NCBI RefSeq assembly: GCF_003966125.1
Contig: NZ_RXMA01000005.1
Location: 1 to 64,000 of the forward strand
Direction of reading: 5' to 3'
DNA: 64,000 nt
From: Azospirillum griseum
Lineage (GTDB): Bacteria; Pseudomonadota; Alphaproteobacteria; Azospirillales; Azospirillaceae
Part shown: in pieces, positions 62,605 through 64,000 of the stretch
Numbering within the stretch: position 1 is the first letter of the stretch
How the letters are laid out: each line of letters begins with the position of its first letter
Notes under the pieces: generated by a model
Told to the model about the DNA's origin: nothing
What the model saw: only the letters and a program-made list of their open reading frames with translations
Databases searched by the model: none
Position numbers and translations under genes: made by a program

Positions 62605-63309
62605 TCAGATCGATTTGGTGTCGAGCGCGTAGCCCGCCGACCGCACGGTGCGGATCAGATCCAGTTCGGTGTCCTCGTTCATCGCCTTGCGCAGGCGGCG
62701 GATGTGGACGTCCACGGTGCGCGGTTCGACATACACGTCGTGCCCCCACACCAGATCAAGAAGCTGTTCGCGCGAGAAGACGCGCCCCGGATGCTGCATG
62801 AAGTGGCGCAGCAGGCGGAATTCGGTCGGGCCGAGATGGATGTCGCGCCCGTTGCGGCGCACCCGGTGGGCCGCCAGATCCATGGTGACGTCGGCGAATT
62901 GCAGCGTCTCGTCGGTCATGCCGGGCGAGGCGCGGCGCAGCACCGCGCGCATGCGGGCCACCAGCTCCGTCGGCGAAAAGGGCTTGGTGATGTAATCGTC
63001 GGCCCCGGAATTCAGGCCGCGCACGCGGTCGCCTTCCTCCCCGCGCGCGGTCAGCATGATGATCGGGATGTCGCGGGTCTTGCTGTTGCGGCGAAGCTGG
63101 CGACAGACCTCCAGCCCGCTCATCAGCGGCAGCATCCAATCCAGCAACACGATGTGCGGGGTCTGCTCACCGGCCAGGAGGAGGGCCTCCTCCCCATCGG
63201 TGGCGGTCACGACGCGGAAGCCATCCTTTTCCAGGTTGTACTTCAGCAAGGTGACGATGTCGGCCTCGTCCTCGACGATCAGGACGAGCGGCTTCAGCGC
63301 CGCGTTCAT
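62605..63309 (-). CDS. phoB: Phosphate regulon response regulator PhoB
   Basis: A 234-aa OmpR-type regulator. The receiver has VEDEADI and the phosphoacceptor Asp in VLLDWMLPLMSGLEV, and Lys in YITKPFSPTELVA; the winged helix has RVFSREQLLDLVWG and VDVHIRRLRKAM. The sequence follows PhoB closely. It is downstream of pstB on the same strand; phoU, usual between them, is absent. ATG 63309 gives MNAALKPLVLIVEDE. Confidence 0.93.
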   Translation of the reverse strand: MNAALKPLVLIVEDEADIVTLLKYNLEKDGFRVVTATDGEEALLLAGEQTPHIVLLDWMLPLMSGLEVCRQLRRNSKTRDIPIIMLTARGEEGDRVRGLNSGADDYITKPFSPTELVARMRAVLRRASPGMTDETLQFADVTMDLAAHRVRRNGRDIHLGPTEFRLLRHFMQHPGRVFSREQLLDLVWGHDVYVEPRTVDVHIRRLRKAMNEDTELDLIRTVRSAGYALDTKSI

Positions 63310-63440
63310 GGTGGCTCCGTTCACTGCGCGCGCTTCGACGTTACCCAGCATCTTCGCTTCCTTCAACATTGCTCGGCGGTCACGCCAACCTGACACGCCC
63401 CCTCCCCAACTCCGGGGGAAGGGGGCGACCCTTCACCCGA

Positions 63441-64000
63441 TCAGCCGTAACGGCCGGTGATGTAGCCCTGGGTGCGCTCGTCGCGCGGGTTGGTGAAGAT
63501 TTCCTCGGTGTCGTCGCACTCCACCATGTCGCCCAGGTGGAAGAACGCGGTCTTTTGGGACACGCGGGCCGCCTGCTGCATGTTGTGGGTGACGATGACG
63601 ATGGTGAAGTTCTCGCGCAGCTCGTCGATCAGCTCTTCGATGTGGGCCGTCGCGATGGGGTCGAGCGCGGAGCACGGCTCGTCCATCAGGATGACTTCCG
63701 GGCTGACCGCGATGGCGCGGGCGATGCAAAGGCGCTGCTGCTGGCCACCCGACAGGCCGGTCCCCGGCTCGCGCAGGCGGTCCTTGACCTCGTTCCACAG
63801 GCCGGCGCGCTGCAACGACTTCTCGACGACCTCGTCCAACTCTTCACGACCCGTGGCCATGCCGTGGATGCGCGGGCCATAGGCGATGTTGTCGTAGATC
63901 GACTTGGGGAAGGGGTTCGGCTTCTGGAACACCATGCCGACGCGGGCGCGGAGCTGCACGGCGTCGATGCCCTTGCCGTAGATGTCCTCACCGTCGAGCG
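63441..64000 (-). CDS. pstB: Phosphate ABC transporter ATPase PstB (5' part missing)
   Basis: The gene runs off the right edge; 186 C-terminal residues are present. Signature motifs are [18 protein letters not shown], the ABC signature [15 protein letters not shown] and Walker [14 protein letters not shown]. It powers high-affinity phosphate import with PstSCA. It lies 131 bp upstream of phoB. Confidence 0.95.
   Translation of the reverse strand, partial: LDGEDIYGKGIDAVQLRARVGMVFQKPNPFPKSIYDNIAYGPRIHGMATGREELDEVVEKSLQRAGLWNEVKDRLREPGTGLSGGQQQRLCIARAIAVSPEVILMDEPCSALDPIATAHIEELIDELRENFTIVIVTHNMQQAARVSQKTAFFHLGDMVECDDTEEIFTNPRDERTQGYITGRYG

Overview
The window is high-GC bacterial chromosome, almost entirely housekeeping, and reads as an alphaproteobacterium. 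Within that class it looks Rhodospirillales-like; this is an inference from gene orders and GC, not from a database match. The supporting gene orders are chvI-chvG-hprK-rapZ-EIIA-HPr-EI, rimP-nusA-ylxR-infB-rbfA-truB-rpsO-pnp, miaB-phoH-ybeY-corC-lnt-xre-metK-trmB, trpB-trpA-accD-folC, and a ccmCDEFGHI cytochrome c maturation operon. A motA gene suggests motility. I see no tRNA, rRNA, CRISPR array or complete insertion sequence.

Layout. 0.3-9.4 kb: an M23 murein peptidase, then a minus-strand regulatory block of ChvI/ChvG two-component system, HPr kinase, RapZ and a permease-less PTS (EIIA, HPr, EI). 9.6-16 kb: HugZ-like protein, GTP-dependent PEP carboxykinase, an Ohr/OhrR peroxide module, motA and a FemAB-like acyltransferase. 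16.3-18.2 kb: a 633-aa zinc-ribbon protein with long acidic, proline-rich linkers and five copies of a short helix motif. 18.3-22.9 kb: folC, accD, trpA, trpB. 22.9-25.7 kb: a palindromic MITE-like element, a REC-Hpt protein and a convergent LuxO/NtrC-type activator. 25.9-28.7 kb: coaBC, dut and an orphan solute-binding protein.

29.0-40.2 kb is the transcription/translation operon, read on the minus strand from a visible promoter and an attenuator-like leader upstream of rimP. Its unusual feature is an AT-rich cassette of two unrecognised genes inserted between rpsO and pnp. 40.4-50.2 kb holds trmB, metK, an Xre regulator, lnt and the miaB-phoH-ybeY-corC chain, in which neighbouring genes overlap by 4 bp and non-ATG starts are used. 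50.6-55.5 kb is a mixed plus-strand run: DadA-like oxidase, apaG, folE, ybaK, a WYL regulator, a VOC protein and an EVE protein. 55.8-61.7 kb is the ccm operon, followed by a SAM hydrolase-like gene, phoB and the truncated pstB at the right edge.

How the genes work together. The first block links envelope/acid sensing (ChvG/ChvI) with a phosphorylation cascade (EI, HPr, EIIA, HPr kinase) beside the gluconeogenic enzyme PEP carboxykinase. The central operon makes the ribosome and transcription-elongation machinery. The ccm genes carry, ligate and reduce for c-type cytochrome assembly, but ccmA and ccmB are not here. The best candidates for undescribed biology are the rpsO-pnp cassette, the acidic zinc-ribbon repeat protein and the palindromic element at 23.05-23.32 kb.
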